In this document: positions 9,191-18,308 of the stretch, piece after piece | Layout: each line of letters starts with the position of its first letter | Numbering within the stretch: position 1 is the stretch's first letter | DNA from: Leminorella grimontii ATCC 33999 = DSM 5078 | GTDB lineage: Bacteria > Pseudomonadota > Gammaproteobacteria > Enterobacterales > Enterobacteriaceae | Direction: 5' to 3' | DNA: 64,000 nucleotides | Assembly: GCF_000439085.1 (NCBI RefSeq) | Contig: NZ_AUUA01000002.1 | Span: forward strand, 124,001 to 188,000 | The notes under the pieces: generated by a model | What the model was told of the DNA's origin: nothing | What the model saw: the letters and a program-made list of their open reading frames with translations, nothing else | Database searches by the model: none | Program-made: the position numbers and the translations under genes

Positions 9191-9892
9191 TTAAACTATG
9201 GAAACGGTGAGCCCCGTCAGGCCGTCCACGCCGCAGGTAATGGTGTCGCCCTTGACGACCGGCCCGACGCCTTCCGGCGTTCCGGTATAGATCAGGTCGC
9301 CCGGCTGCAGTTCGAAGAAGTCCGACAGATAGCTGATGGTCTCCGCAACGGACCAGATAAGGAAATTCACGCCGCTGCGCTGGCGGTCCTCTCCGTTGAC
9401 CTGCAGCCAGATAGCCGCCGTCTCGACGCCTTTGCACTCGGCGGCGCGATGCAGCGGCGCGATGGGCGCCGACAGGTCAAACGACTTGCCGATTTCCCAC
9501 GGACGCCCCATCTTGCGCATCTCCATTTGGCAATCGCGACGGGTCATATCCAGACCGGTAGCATAGCCGTATACGTGCTCCAGAGCTTTATCGACCGGAA
9601 TGTTGCTGCCGCCCTTACCTATCGCCGCCACCAGCTCGATTTCATAGTGGAAGTTTTCGGTCTTTGCGGGATAGGGCAGCGCCAGCGTTTCTCCGGCCTT
9701 TACCGGCACGACCGCGTCGTCGGGCTTACAGAAAAAGAACGGCGGTTCTCTGTCCGGATCGAAGCCCATTTCTCTGGCGTGCGCCGCATAGTTGCGGCCG
9801 ACGCAGTAAACGCGATGCACCGGAAAGTACTCGTCGCTGCCGACAATCGGCACGGCGACCCGAGGAGCGGGAGAAAAAGCATATTGAGTCAT
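9191..9892 (-). CDS. mhbH: Fumarylpyruvate hydrolase
   Basis: FAH-superfamily hydrolase that splits fumarylpyruvate into fumarate and pyruvate. 233 residues from the ATG at 9892 (a GTG codon lies immediately before it; AAGGAA is about 8-10 bases upstream). The metal-binding residues are visible in [13 protein letters not shown] (two Glu) and GLDMTRRD (Asp), and the fold signature in [15 protein letters not shown]. It lies between mhbD and mhbI in the catabolic operon. FAH members share substrates broadly, so the exact assignment rests on the neighbouring gentisate dioxygenase and isomerase. Confidence 0.9.
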   Translation of the reverse strand: MTQYAFSPAPRVAVPIVGSDEYFPVHRVYCVGRNYAAHAREMGFDPDREPPFFFCKPDDAVVPVKAGETLALPYPAKTENFHYEIELVAAIGKGGSNIPVDKALEHVYGYATGLDMTRRDCQMEMRKMGRPWEIGKSFDLSAPIAPLHRAAECKGVETAAIWLQVNGEDRQRSGVNFLIWSVAETISYLSDFFELQPGDLIYTGTPEGVGPVVKGDTITCGVDGLTGLTVSIV

Positions 9893-9940
9893 CACGAAAT
9901 TCCTTCTTTGTTAGGGTGGAAATAAAAAAGGTCGGCCAAC

Positions 9941-10984
9941 CTATTCTCTGAATTCGCGGAACAGCCCCAGCGCCTGCTGAACCGGCCTGTCAGAGAAGCT
10001 AAACAGCACGACGTCCTCAGATACGTCAAAGCTCACCGGCTGCCACGACGGCGCGACGAACACGTCCTTCGGTTCAAAGGTGAAGGTCTTGTCGCCGATG
10101 GTGACTTTGCCCTGGCCTTCAACCACGTGATAGATGGTGCTGTCGGTCGAACGCTGCTTCTTGCTCTTCATGCCTGCGGGCAAAAGCTGCATAAAGGTTG
10201 CCATGGTCGGCATCGGCGAACCGCCGTTGGCCGGGTTGACGTAGCGCAGCTTGAAGCCTTCGTACTCGTCCGGCTCGCCGTTGCGGCGCAGCTGCTCCAG
10301 CGCATCGCGACTGCGCTCATAGCGATAGTTGAAGATCGGCGAAGAGTTGCCGGACTGGTAGCGGACCGGCAGCATGTTGGCCGCATAGCGAGGCTGATAG
10401 TCGTCCATCGGCCGCGTGACGGGCTGTTGCTCCTGCGGATAGTCTTCCGCAAAGGCGCAGCCCAGATAGTTGACGATCGGCAAGTCCAGGCCGTCTAGCC
10501 ACACGACCGGCTCCGAGCCGGGATTACCGTGGTCGTGCCAGCGCCACTGCGGCGTGAGGATAAAGTCGCCGGGATGCATCATGGTGCGCTCGCCGTCGAC
10601 GGCGGTAAACGCCCCCTGCCCTTCGACGATAAAGCGCAGCGCCGATTGGGTATGACGATGGCTGGGAGCGACTTCCCCCGGCATAATCAGTTGAAGGCCC
10701 GCATAAAGCGCGTTGCTGATAGACGCCCGACCTTTCAGCGCCGGGTTTTCCAGCACCAGCACGCGTCGAATCGCTTCGCGCGCGCCGATAAGCTCTCCGC
10801 TACGCATCAGGAACGGTCGCAGGTCGCGGTAGCGCCACAGTGCGGGCACGGCGGCAATCTGCGGCCCGGTGGTCACCAACTGGTGCAGGGATTCCCACAG
10901 CGGCGACAGGTTCAGGCCCGAAATTTCTTGGTAAAAGCGCGCTCGCTCGGGCGCAACGGCGGTAAGGTTCTCTGATTGGGACAT
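9941..10984 (-). CDS. mhbD: Gentisate 1,2-dioxygenase
   Basis: Fe(II)-dependent bicupin ring-cleavage dioxygenase that opens gentisate to maleylpyruvate. 347 residues. The N-terminal cupin carries the [14 protein letters not shown] motif with the metal-binding histidines; the second cupin is seen at [21 protein letters not shown] is spaced six bases from the ATG at 10984, whereas the ATG two codons upstream directly abuts it, so 10984 is preferred. It lies downstream of mhbT (64-base gap) and upstream of mhbH (48-base gap) and is probably co-transcribed with both. Confidence 0.93.
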   Translation of the reverse strand: MSQSENLTAVAPERARFYQEISGLNLSPLWESLHQLVTTGPQIAAVPALWRYRDLRPFLMRSGELIGAREAIRRVLVLENPALKGRASISNALYAGLQLIMPGEVAPSHRHTQSALRFIVEGQGAFTAVDGERTMMHPGDFILTPQWRWHDHGNPGSEPVVWLDGLDLPIVNYLGCAFAEDYPQEQQPVTRPMDDYQPRYAANMLPVRYQSGNSSPIFNYRYERSRDALEQLRRNGEPDEYEGFKLRYVNPANGGSPMPTMATFMQLLPAGMKSKKQRSTDSTIYHVVEGQGKVTIGDKTFTFEPKDVFVAPSWQPVSFDVSEDVVLFSFSDRPVQQALGLFREFRE

Positions 10985-11048
10985 ACTCATCTCCTTTATT
11001 ATCATTTATTTAACGAGCTATTGTTTAACGAGCTATGGACAACGATGT

Positions 11049-12398
11049 TTATTCAAGAACGGTTACGGTTGAAGGTTCCGCTTCCATCGGTCGGCGCAGG
11101 AAGCGAAGGATAATCAGCATTGCCGCGGCGACCAGTGCCGGCAGCGCAATCACCATAAACATGACGCTGAACGATACGTTCCACGACAGCATGGCGCCGC
11201 CGCTGAGCGAGCCGAATATTGCGCCGCAGCGGCCCGCCGCGTTTGACCAGCTCACGCCCGTCGCGCGGCACTGCGTTGGATATAGCGCGGCGGTTAACGC
11301 GTTAATTCCCACCTGTGCGCCGCTGGTGCCGACACCCGCGCCGAGCACCGTCAGCGCCAGCGCCAGTAAAGAGCCCTCCGACTGGCTGATAAGCACGATG
11401 AACACCGCGCCTAAGCCATAACAGCCCGCCAGCGTCCAGTAGGGGTTCCAGCGGTCCATCATCATGCCGATAAGGATTGCCCCCGCGGTGCCGCCGACCT
11501 GAAACGCCGTGGTTATCCAAGCCGCCCGGCGCAGATCGATGCCGCTGTTGTTTAAAAGCGTCGGCAGCCAACTCGACAGCGAATAGATAATCAGCATGCT
11601 CATAAAGAACGCGCACCACAGCAGCAGCGTGACCGACAGCAGCTCTTTGGAGAACAGCGCCGCCACGGAGCCCCTCTTGGCAGGCTCTTCGTTGAGATGA
11701 AAATGTGCGCCGTCGTAGTTTTTACCGGTAATGCGCGAAAGCGTCGGCGCTATCTTTTCCGGATGCTGCTGTTTGAGCACCCGATAGCGGGGCGACTCCG
11801 GCAGGGCGAACCACAGTACGAACATAAAGGCCAGAGGCAGTATGCCACCGAGGATCAAAATGCCTTCCCAGCCGATGCTTGCCACCCACTGAGCGCTGAC
11901 CACGCCGCCCAGCGCCGACCCAAGCGTAAAGCCGCAAAACATCAACGTGACCAGCGCCGACCTGTGTCGGGTAGGGACAAATTCCGACGTCAGGGTAATA
12001 GCGTTTGGCATCGCGCCGCCGAGGCCCAGTCCGGTTAAAAAGCGTAAAGTAATGAGCATCTGCATATCGGTTGAAAAAGCCGAAATCAGGCTCATCAGGC
12101 CGAAAAACGCCACGCTGAACAGCATGATGCTTTTACGGCCAAACCTGTCGGAAAGCGGTCCAAAGACCAGCGCGCCCAGCGTCAGGCCCAACAGGCCGGA
12201 ACCGAACAGCGGCGCCAGGTGCGCGGCGTCCAGCGCCCAGTGTTGGCGAATGGCGGGAGCGATAAAGCCGATGGCCGCCGTGTCGAAGCCGTCCAGCGTG
12301 ACAATCACAAAACAGCAAACGATCACCCGCCACTGAAACGCGGAGACGCGCGCTGCGTCGATCTCTTCCTGTACGGTTATGCTACGTGTAGATGTCAT
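11049..12398 (-). CDS. mhbT: MFS aromatic acid (3-hydroxybenzoate) transporter
   Basis: Twelve-helix major facilitator of the aromatic acid:H+ symporter group (PcaK, BenK, MhpT relatives), 449 residues. Seen: the [12 protein letters not shown] signature in helix 1, the DRFGRKS loop-2/3 motif, and the PESPRYRV motif after helix 6. As first gene of the operon, divergent from the LysR gene mhbR, it most likely imports 3-hydroxybenzoate or gentisate; the substrate is inferred from context. It is preceded by the 132-base divergent promoter region that holds a LysR-type palindrome. Confidence 0.88.
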   Translation of the reverse strand: MTSTRSITVQEEIDAARVSAFQWRVIVCCFVIVTLDGFDTAAIGFIAPAIRQHWALDAAHLAPLFGSGLLGLTLGALVFGPLSDRFGRKSIMLFSVAFFGLMSLISAFSTDMQMLITLRFLTGLGLGGAMPNAITLTSEFVPTRHRSALVTLMFCGFTLGSALGGVVSAQWVASIGWEGILILGGILPLAFMFVLWFALPESPRYRVLKQQHPEKIAPTLSRITGKNYDGAHFHLNEEPAKRGSVAALFSKELLSVTLLLWCAFFMSMLIIYSLSSWLPTLLNNSGIDLRRAAWITTAFQVGGTAGAILIGMMMDRWNPYWTLAGCYGLGAVFIVLISQSEGSLLALALTVLGAGVGTSGAQVGINALTAALYPTQCRATGVSWSNAAGRCGAIFGSLSGGAMLSWNVSFSVMFMVIALPALVAAAMLIILRFLRRPMEAEPSTVTVLE

Positions 12399-12462
12399 GG
12401 TAATGCCTCACAGTGGCTAGGGTTTTTCTCGGTTTTGTGACCAATGTTGTTTATTTGTAAAT

Positions 12463-12480
12463 ATTATGTTTCCCGATAAT
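12463..12480. promoter_or_regulatory. Candidate LysR-type operator between mhbT and mhbR
   Basis: ATTAT-N8-ATAAT, a perfect T-N11-A dyad of the LysR-regulator type, sits in the mhbT/mhbR divergent gap, 65 bases from the mhbT start and 50 from the mhbR start. Binding by MhbR is an inference from location. Confidence 0.6.
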
Positions 12481-12530
12481 GTGAAAAGATAATGGTATTT
12501 CGGGCCGAGCCATAACCTGGAGTTATACCT

Positions 12531-13448
12531 GTGAGCGACTGGACGCAGAGACTGAGAGTGCAGCACCTGCGGGTGCTGGTGTGCATTGGGGAGCAGGGCA
12601 ACCTGACCAAGGCGGCGGAGCTTATGAATATCACCCAGCCGGCCCTGTCGAAATGGCTGACCGCGCTGGAAGAAGAAATGGGGCTGACGCTGTTTGAACG
12701 CCACAGCAAAGGCATGCGCCCTTCCCCCGGCGGCAGGCTGCTTCTGGAACACGCAAGCAGGCTGCTCAACGATCTGGAACGTTCCCGAGAAGACATCGAA
12801 CTGTTTAAACAGGGCGCTCAGGGCAGCCTGCTTATCGGCTGCTCTCCGGTAGCGACCGACTGCGTGTCGGCCGGCGTTTTATCGCTGGTTAAGGAGCACC
12901 CTGGCGTTCATATTCAAATCGTGGAAAACGTTATGACGCCGCTGCTGGAAAGCCTCATCGCGGGTAAGGTCGACGTGGTGGTGGGTCGCGTCGGCAGCAA
13001 GGCGCTGCAGCTTCCGCTTCATTACCGCGTGCTGTACACCGAGCCGGTGTGCTTTGTCGGGGCGTGTAACCACCCCTTGGCGCAAAAGGCGCGGATAAAC
13101 TGGCAGGATCTGCTGGAATACCGCTGGATAGTCTGGCCCACCGGCACGCCAATCCGCGTCAGCATCGACAACGCATTGGTCGATCAGGGCATCACTCTGC
13201 CGGCAAGCTATCTGGAGTCGTCCTCTATGAGCGTCACGCTCAATCTGGTACAGAGCAGCGATATGGTTTCTATCCTGTCGCTGCGGCTCGCCGAGCGTTA
13301 CGCCAGTCAGGAACAGCTGGCTATCCTGCCGCTGCCGCGCATTGAGCAGAAGGGAAGCGTCGGCGTATTCTGGCGGCAAAACGACCTGCCGTCGGACGCG
13401 CTGCGACACTTTTTGGCGCACTTGTTGAAGGTGAAGGATGAGGGGTAA
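12531..13448 (+). CDS. mhbR: LysR-family regulator of the 3-hydroxybenzoate/gentisate genes
   Basis: DNA-binding activator, 305 residues. The N-terminal winged helix-turn-helix is clear (GNLTKAAELMNITQPALSKWL, then EMGLTLFERHSKGM), followed by the periplasmic-binding-like effector domain from about residue 95 (GSLLIGCSPVATD). The start codon is GTG with TGGAG 8 bases before it. It is divergent from mhbTDHIM, the normal arrangement for an LTTR controlling the adjacent catabolic operon; the inducer is expected to be 3-hydroxybenzoate or gentisate (inference). Confidence 0.9.
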   Translation: MSDWTQRLRVQHLRVLVCIGEQGNLTKAAELMNITQPALSKWLTALEEEMGLTLFERHSKGMRPSPGGRLLLEHASRLLNDLERSREDIELFKQGAQGSLLIGCSPVATDCVSAGVLSLVKEHPGVHIQIVENVMTPLLESLIAGKVDVVVGRVGSKALQLPLHYRVLYTEPVCFVGACNHPLAQKARINWQDLLEYRWIVWPTGTPIRVSIDNALVDQGITLPASYLESSSMSVTLNLVQSSDMVSILSLRLAERYASQEQLAILPLPRIEQKGSVGVFWRQNDLPSDALRHFLAHLLKVKDEG

Positions 13449-13784
13449 TTATCGGGGCCGCCAGATATCCAACGCTTCCGCTATCTTGTCGCTTAACTCC
13501 GCCCTATCCCACCCGGCGCTGACTCTGAGCAGCGGCGAATCCCAGTCGCGGTTTTTTATCACCATGACGACAAATTCGCCCGCTTCGTCAAATGAGGGAT
13601 ACCAGCCGACGTCAACCGTAGTTTCCTCCGCATCGGAAAATAGGACCTGCAGTAAATCTTCGTCCAGGCCCCACACATCGTCACCTGGCTCTTTATCGAA
13701 GTCTAATAGCGAGAGGCTATCGTAAAAATAGGCGACGTTGGGTAATTCATAATTCAGGCCTAAGATACTATAGGTCTTCGTCAT
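13449..13784 (-). CDS. Acidic protein of unknown function
   Basis: 111 residues from the ATG at 13784, which has GGGAAG upstream; the frame stays open for 35 further codons, but that upstream start lacks a ribosome-binding site. The product is strongly acidic and rich in aromatic residues (ELPNVAYFYDSLSLLDFD, DVGWYPSFDEAGEF, NRDWDSPLL), with no signal peptide or membrane segment. Its stop codon abuts the stop of mhbR (convergent, no spare bases). I do not recognise a family. Size, acidity and location at the far edge of the mhb insert would suit an orphan immunity protein, but no toxin is visible. Confidence 0.65.
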   Translation of the reverse strand: MTKTYSILGLNYELPNVAYFYDSLSLLDFDKEPGDDVWGLDEDLLQVLFSDAEETTVDVGWYPSFDEAGEFVVMVIKNRDWDSPLLRVSAGWDRAELSDKIAEALDIWRPR

Positions 13785-13975
13785 TTTAAGCTTCCCGTCG
13801 TTTTCGATTCGCTGAGCCAGTTTACTCGGCAACGGCGGCGCTCCCAGTAAAAAATGTCGGCGTTGCCAAATTAAGTAGGTTAATGACATGTTGACGGCTA
13901 CAATAGGCGCAAAGACCGTATGCCGTATTAGGCTGGTTTAAATAATAATTTAATAACAGGAAAGCCCAAAACGCC

Positions 13976-14818
13976 ATGCTCAGCTATCGCCACAGTTTTC
14001 ACGCCGGCAACCACGCCGACGTCGTGAAGCACACCGTCCAGAGCCTTATCATTGAGTCGCTGAAAGAGAAAGAGAAACCCTTTCTTTATCTCGACACCCA
14101 CTCGGGCGCAGGGCGCTACTATCTGGGCAGCGAGCATGCGGAAAAAACCGGTGAGTATCTGGCCGGTATCGCCCGCGTCTGGCAGCGCGACGACGTGCCG
14201 AGCGAGCTTGAGCCTTACCTGTCTGCGATCGGGGCCTACAACAAAAGCGGAAATCTGAAGTATTACCCAGGCTCGCCGCTGATTGCGCGCCACCTGCTGC
14301 GCGAACAGGACAAACTGCATCTGACGGAGCTGCACCCCACCGATTTCCCGCTGCTGCGCCAGGAGTTCGCCAAAGACTCTCGCGCGACGACGGTGCGCGG
14401 CAACGGCTACCAACAGCTGAAAGCGCAGCTTCCGCCCTCCTCCCGGCGCGGGTTTGTTCTTATCGATCCGCCCTATGAGATGAAAACGGACTACCAGGCG
14501 GTGGTCGACGGCATTCAGGAAGGCTATAAGCGCTTCGCTACCGGCGTTTACGCCCTATGGTATCCGGTGGTGCTGCGCCAGCAGGTCAAAAGGATGATAC
14601 AGGCGCTGAAAGACACCGGTATTCGCAACATATTGCAAATCGAGCTGGCGGTCCAACCGGACAGCGACCGCCGGGGCATGACGGCCTCCGGCATGATCGT
14701 CATTAATCCGCCGTGGAAGCTTGAAAAACAGATGTCCGTCGCCCTGCCCTGGCTGCACCGGGTGCTGGTGCCGGAAGGCATTGGCCACACGAGCCTGAAC
14801 TGGATAACGCCGGAATAA
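13976..14818 (+). CDS. rlmJ: 23S rRNA (adenine2030-N6)-methyltransferase RlmJ
   Basis: SAM-dependent m6A methyltransferase acting on A2030 of 23S rRNA; in E. coli it also affects use of DNA as nutrient (yhiR/comJ). The 280-residue length is exactly the family length. Motifs visible: LDTHSGAGRY (SAM loop) and LIDPPYE (catalytic DPPY). N-terminus MLSYRHSFHAGNHADV is diagnostic. In E. coli it lies beside prlC; here the mhb insert separates them. The unknown 253-residue gene follows after 24 bases, suggesting co-transcription. Confidence 0.96.
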   Translation: MLSYRHSFHAGNHADVVKHTVQSLIIESLKEKEKPFLYLDTHSGAGRYYLGSEHAEKTGEYLAGIARVWQRDDVPSELEPYLSAIGAYNKSGNLKYYPGSPLIARHLLREQDKLHLTELHPTDFPLLRQEFAKDSRATTVRGNGYQQLKAQLPPSSRRGFVLIDPPYEMKTDYQAVVDGIQEGYKRFATGVYALWYPVVLRQQVKRMIQALKDTGIRNILQIELAVQPDSDRRGMTASGMIVINPPWKLEKQMSVALPWLHRVLVPEGIGHTSLNWITPE

Positions 14819-14842
14819 GCGCGCCATAGCCTGGAGGATGCG

Positions 14843-15604
14843 ATGAAAAAATTCACGCTGCTCAACGTTGCTTACCTCCTTCTGGCCATCGTCGTCGCCT
14901 GGTGGCTGATTTGGCGCTTTTATCCCCCCGCGCCGATCGCGGCGTGGACGTTTTACGGCAAGGACGGACGGGAAGTGCGCGGATATACCTATCCGCCGGC
15001 CCTCGATAGCGTGACCGGCATGTTGGAAGATCGCCCCGAGATCCCGGGTGGCAACGGCGTTTTGCTGTCCCTGTGGCCCGACGTTAAGCAGTGCATTCTT
15101 ACCGTTAAGGCAAAAAGCGGAGAAATACGCATCGCCCGCTTTAGCGAAAGCCGTCCGTTTAACGTACAGATAGAGTATATCGACAGCAGCGGCGCACAGA
15201 CCTATCTACGCGCCATGCCCGGCAGCGGCGTTTATTTTTGGCACTACCCGGACCCGGCGCGCCCTGGCGACACCATCGGCTGGCGGGCGGATAACATCAT
15301 GGGCAGAGCGATACCGATACGCTATCGCAACGACGCACTGATTGACGGCACTCGCTATACCTTACAAAACGGCGGGCGCTGGCTCTATCAGAAATACCGC
15401 GACGGCAAAGTCGTCAATTCGCAAGAGCTTGAGGAGCTGCCGAGCATTCCGGCTGCAGGCGAAAACGATCCGCTGATGCCCCAGGCCGAGCGCTGGCTTG
15501 ACGCAACGCTGGAAAAATTCTCGCACGAGCTGGCTATTCCCATCGTCAACGGCTGGCTGGAGACCGACAGCAACCCCTGCCAGCAGATTGATGACGAAAC
15601 GTGA
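14843..15604 (+). CDS. Membrane-anchored protein of unknown function
   Basis: 253 residues with one N-terminal hydrophobic segment (about residues 5-25, LNVAYLLLAIVVAWWLIW) and a long soluble part that should lie in the periplasm if N-in, as the preceding lysines suggest. The soluble part has beta-rich, Trp/Tyr/Gly-rich stretches (WTFYGKDGREVRGYTYPP, GSGVYFWHYPDPARPGDT) and a helical C-terminus. GGAGG precedes ATG. It occupies the place between rlmJ and gor, which are adjacent in E. coli. No family recognised. Confidence 0.75.
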   Translation: MKKFTLLNVAYLLLAIVVAWWLIWRFYPPAPIAAWTFYGKDGREVRGYTYPPALDSVTGMLEDRPEIPGGNGVLLSLWPDVKQCILTVKAKSGEIRIARFSESRPFNVQIEYIDSSGAQTYLRAMPGSGVYFWHYPDPARPGDTIGWRADNIMGRAIPIRYRNDALIDGTRYTLQNGGRWLYQKYRDGKVVNSQELEELPSIPAAGENDPLMPQAERWLDATLEKFSHELAIPIVNGWLETDSNPCQQIDDET

Positions 15605-15693
15605 TGGAGTACCCCCCGCTGGCACCCTTTTAATCTCCGGCGGGTTATGAGAACCTTTGACTATTCTTTAAGCGTAGAGAAGCAGACAACACT

Positions 15694-17046
15694 ATGACTA
15701 AACACTATGACTATCTCGCCATCGGCGGCGGAAGCGGCGGCATCGCCTCGATTAACCGCGCGGCCTCTTACGGTAAAAAGTGCGCGCTGATTGAAGCCAA
15801 ATACCTCGGCGGCACCTGTGTTAACGTAGGCTGCGTACCGAAAAAGGTCATGTGGCACGCGGCGCAGATCGCCGAAGCCATTCACCTCTATGGCCCGGAC
15901 TACGGATTTGACACCACCGTAAACCGCTTTGACTGGCAGACGCTCATCAAGAGCCGCAGCGCCTACATCGACCGCATTCATCAGTCCTACGATCGCGTGC
16001 TTGGCAACAACCGCGTTGACGTCATTCAGGGCTTTGCGCGCTTTGTCGACGCCCACACCGTTGAGGTGAACGGCGAGAAAATCACCGCCGACCACATTCT
16101 TATCGCCACCGGCGGGCGTCCGTCCATTCCGTCCGTACCGGGTGCGGAATACGGCATTACTTCCGACGGCTTCTTCGCGCTGGACGCCATGCCCAAGCGC
16201 GTCGCCGTAGTAGGCGCAGGCTATATCGCCGTGGAGATCGCCGGCGTGCTTAACGGGCTGGGCGCAGACGCCCACCTGTTCGTGCGTAAACACGCGCCGC
16301 TGAGAACCTTCGACCCGATGATCGTCGATACGCTGCTGGAAGTGATGGCGGCGGAAGGTCCGCAGCTGCACACCAACTCAGTCCCGAAAGAGGTGGTTAA
16401 AAACGCCGACGGCAGTCTGACGCTTAAGCTGGAAAACGGCGTTGAGCACCAGACCGACTGCCTGATTTGGGCCATCGGGCGCGTTCCGGCAACGGACAAC
16501 GTCAACCTGGCCGCGGCCGGCGTTGAGGTCAACGAGCGCGGCTATATTACGGTCGACAAGTACCAGAACACCAACGTCCCCGGCATTTACGCCGTAGGCG
16601 ACAACACCGGCGCCGTTGAGCTGACGCCGGTCGCGGTGGCTGCGGGCCGTCGCCTGTCCGAACGCCTGTTTAACAATAAGCCGGACGAGCATCTGGACTA
16701 CAGCAACATCCCGACCGTAGTCTTCAGCCACCCGCCTATCGGCACCGTCGGGCTGACGGAAGAAGAGGCGCGCAAGCAGTACGGCGACGACCAGGTGAAG
16801 GTGTATAAATCCTCCTTCACCGCCATGTACACCGCCGTCACCTCTCACCGCCAGCCGTGCCGTATGAAGCTGGTTTGTGCGGGTGCGGAAGAGAAGATCG
16901 TCGGCATCCACGGCATTGGCTTCGGCATGGACGAAATCCTGCAGGGCTTTGCGGTAGCTGTCAAAATGGGCGCGACCAAGAAAGACTTCGACAACACGGT
17001 CGCCATCCACCCGACGGCGGCGGAAGAGTTTGTGACGATGCGTTAA
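15694..17046 (+). CDS. gor: Glutathione reductase
   Basis: NADPH-dependent FAD flavoenzyme that reduces glutathione disulfide in the cytoplasm; 450 residues, the same as E. coli. Seen in order: FAD motif [10 protein letters not shown], redox-active disulfide [18 protein letters not shown] motif [15 protein letters not shown]-binding [10 protein letters not shown], and the C-terminal HPTAAEE with the catalytic His-Glu pair. A GC hairpin (15615-15645) separates it from the unknown gene upstream. The upstream gap is only 89 bases; E. coli gor is OxyR-controlled but I cannot identify an OxyR site by eye. Confidence 0.97.
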   Translation: MTKHYDYLAIGGGSGGIASINRAASYGKKCALIEAKYLGGTCVNVGCVPKKVMWHAAQIAEAIHLYGPDYGFDTTVNRFDWQTLIKSRSAYIDRIHQSYDRVLGNNRVDVIQGFARFVDAHTVEVNGEKITADHILIATGGRPSIPSVPGAEYGITSDGFFALDAMPKRVAVVGAGYIAVEIAGVLNGLGADAHLFVRKHAPLRTFDPMIVDTLLEVMAAEGPQLHTNSVPKEVVKNADGSLTLKLENGVEHQTDCLIWAIGRVPATDNVNLAAAGVEVNERGYITVDKYQNTNVPGIYAVGDNTGAVELTPVAVAAGRRLSERLFNNKPDEHLDYSNIPTVVFSHPPIGTVGLTEEEARKQYGDDQVKVYKSSFTAMYTAVTSHRQPCRMKLVCAGAEEKIVGIHGIGFGMDEILQGFAVAVKMGATKKDFDNTVAIHPTAAEEFVTMR

Positions 17047-17064
17047 TCGCTTAGCGTGCTTGAA

Positions 17065-17090
17065 AAACGGCGGATCGATCTCCGCCGTTT
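17065..17090 (+). terminator. Hairpin terminator of gor (first copy, weak T tract)
   Basis: AAACGGCGGA-TCGATC-TCCGCCGTTT, a perfect 10-bp stem 18 bases after gor. The expected T-run is cut short (TTTCGGG); a copy of its right arm with a full T-run is found 259 bases downstream. Confidence 0.75.
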
Positions 17091-17349
17091 CGGGTTACTG
17101 GCAAACCGTCCTAATAAACTTCAGAGGATATTCCGGCCTAAAATACGACCTACTTATATCACCATCGTGCTCGGCCGGAAGGGCGCTTGTATTAGCTTTG
17201 TAAGTGCGGCGGGCCTAGCCCTCCTACGGGCACTTCGTTGGCTTACGCCAAGTCGACCCCAACGGAGGCCTCTCCCGCCGTTTAACTCCGTAAGTTTTAT
17301 TTAAGACCTTTATCAACAATCTCTAACAGCGAATCGATCTCCGCCGTTT
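17074..17349. repeat. 17-bp direct repeat flanking a 242-base insert in the gor terminator
   Basis: ATCGATCTCCGCCGTTT occurs at 17074-17090 and again at 17333-17349, the second followed by more T (TTTTTTT). This suggests that a terminator was split or duplicated by an insertion between the copies. The 320-base gap between gor and the next gene contains only this and the palindromic element at 17205-17280. Confidence 0.75.
17205..17280. repeat. Long imperfect palindrome, candidate repetitive intergenic element
   Basis: Outer arms TGCGGCGGG...CCCTCC and GGAGG...CCCGCCG pair with a few mismatches, and the centre forms TTGGC-TTAC-GCCAA. It sits inside the 242-base stretch bounded by the 17-bp direct repeat. 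Form and place fit a dispersed intergenic palindrome (REP/ERIC-like or miniature element), but no second copy was found in this window. Confidence 0.5.
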
Positions 17350-17366
17350 TTTTATGCCCCCAGAGC

Positions 17367-18134
17367 TTACTCCCGCACGATATGCAGCACAAATCCGGTA
17401 AACCGATAGCGTTCGTCAAACTGCGCCTTGCTCAGGCGGTGAACGCCGTTTAAGGAGTCGCCGATGGTAAAAACCTCACCCTCTTTTTCCAGCAGCGTAA
17501 TGAAATGCCCCGCCTGCCCCAGCTTTACGCCGATAATCGACGGGACGGGCGCCAGGTCAAGCTTCGGCTGATTTAAAAAGCGATAGCTAAAACCGCGGCT
17601 TTGCGCGTAGCGCGCCAGATACCAGTTCTCCGTGCCCGACCCTGAGTTATAGCTTCCCCGTGCGACTTCACGCTGTGAGACCGTCGCCCCCAATCGGCTT
17701 AACAGCGTGGTCAGCGACGCCGGGCCGCAGGTGGCCGAGGTGCTTTGCAGCGCGATGCCGTCGCGCCACTTTTCCGCTATCTCTCCCGCCGGGCGAACGA
17801 TAGGCTTGATAAACGGCAGGCTGACGTAGCCCACCGAGACAATTAGGCACAGGGGCAACGACAGGCGGCGCAACGGCAGCTGAAAGGACAGCCAGCCGGC
17901 AAAAAGCGCGGCCAGGCAAACGGTCAGCTCCGCAAAAGGCAGAGCGCGAAAGTTGGCGTACGTCGGATCTTCACCCACGCGCTCGCTTAGATAAGGCAGA
18001 GGGATAAGCAGGCTGACGAGGGCAAGCAGGAAAAGCGCGATCCCTGCCGGTCGGCGTAAACCGAAGGCTCGACCGACAAAAAACAGCGCCGCTGAAATAG
18101 GCAGCGCAAGATAAAAATTGGGGTTGATAAACAT
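17367..18134 (-). CDS. Membrane protein with C39-peptidase-like domain
   Basis: 255 residues. The first ~110 contain about four hydrophobic segments (roughly 8-22, 32-50, 66-83, 92-108). The rest resembles the papain-like C39 peptidase domain: TSATCGPASLTTLL with a candidate nucleophile Cys136, GHFITLL with His210, and FTIGDSLNG with Asp226, in the right order and spacing for C39. C39 domains normally remove double-glycine leaders at the N-terminus of bacteriocin ABC exporters; here there is no ABC part and no leader peptide nearby. Substrate unknown. The start is uncertain because the only upstream purine match is distant. It is divergent from yhjD. Confidence 0.7.
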   Translation of the reverse strand: MFINPNFYLALPISAALFFVGRAFGLRRPAGIALFLLALVSLLIPLPYLSERVGEDPTYANFRALPFAELTVCLAALFAGWLSFQLPLRRLSLPLCLIVSVGYVSLPFIKPIVRPAGEIAEKWRDGIALQSTSATCGPASLTTLLSRLGATVSQREVARGSYNSGSGTENWYLARYAQSRGFSYRFLNQPKLDLAPVPSIIGVKLGQAGHFITLLEKEGEVFTIGDSLNGVHRLSKAQFDERYRFTGFVLHIVRE

Positions 18135-18308
18135 TCGGATATCCGTCCATGAACCTTAACGTCCACCGCCATCATAGCGCACCCTGCCCGTTACGTTTGA
18201 AAAATCCGCCCCGTGCGCCGACACGCTTTTTGTCGTTATGGCCAAACTTTGCTAATATCGTCAATAGCCTGTCTATTATCACCTAAGCTCAAAAAGCGTT
18301 TAAGCAAA

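Noticed and set aside
17056-17304. 82-codon open frame downstream of gor
   Set aside because: It begins inside the gor terminator and runs through the palindromic insert; no ribosome-binding site and no protein-like composition.
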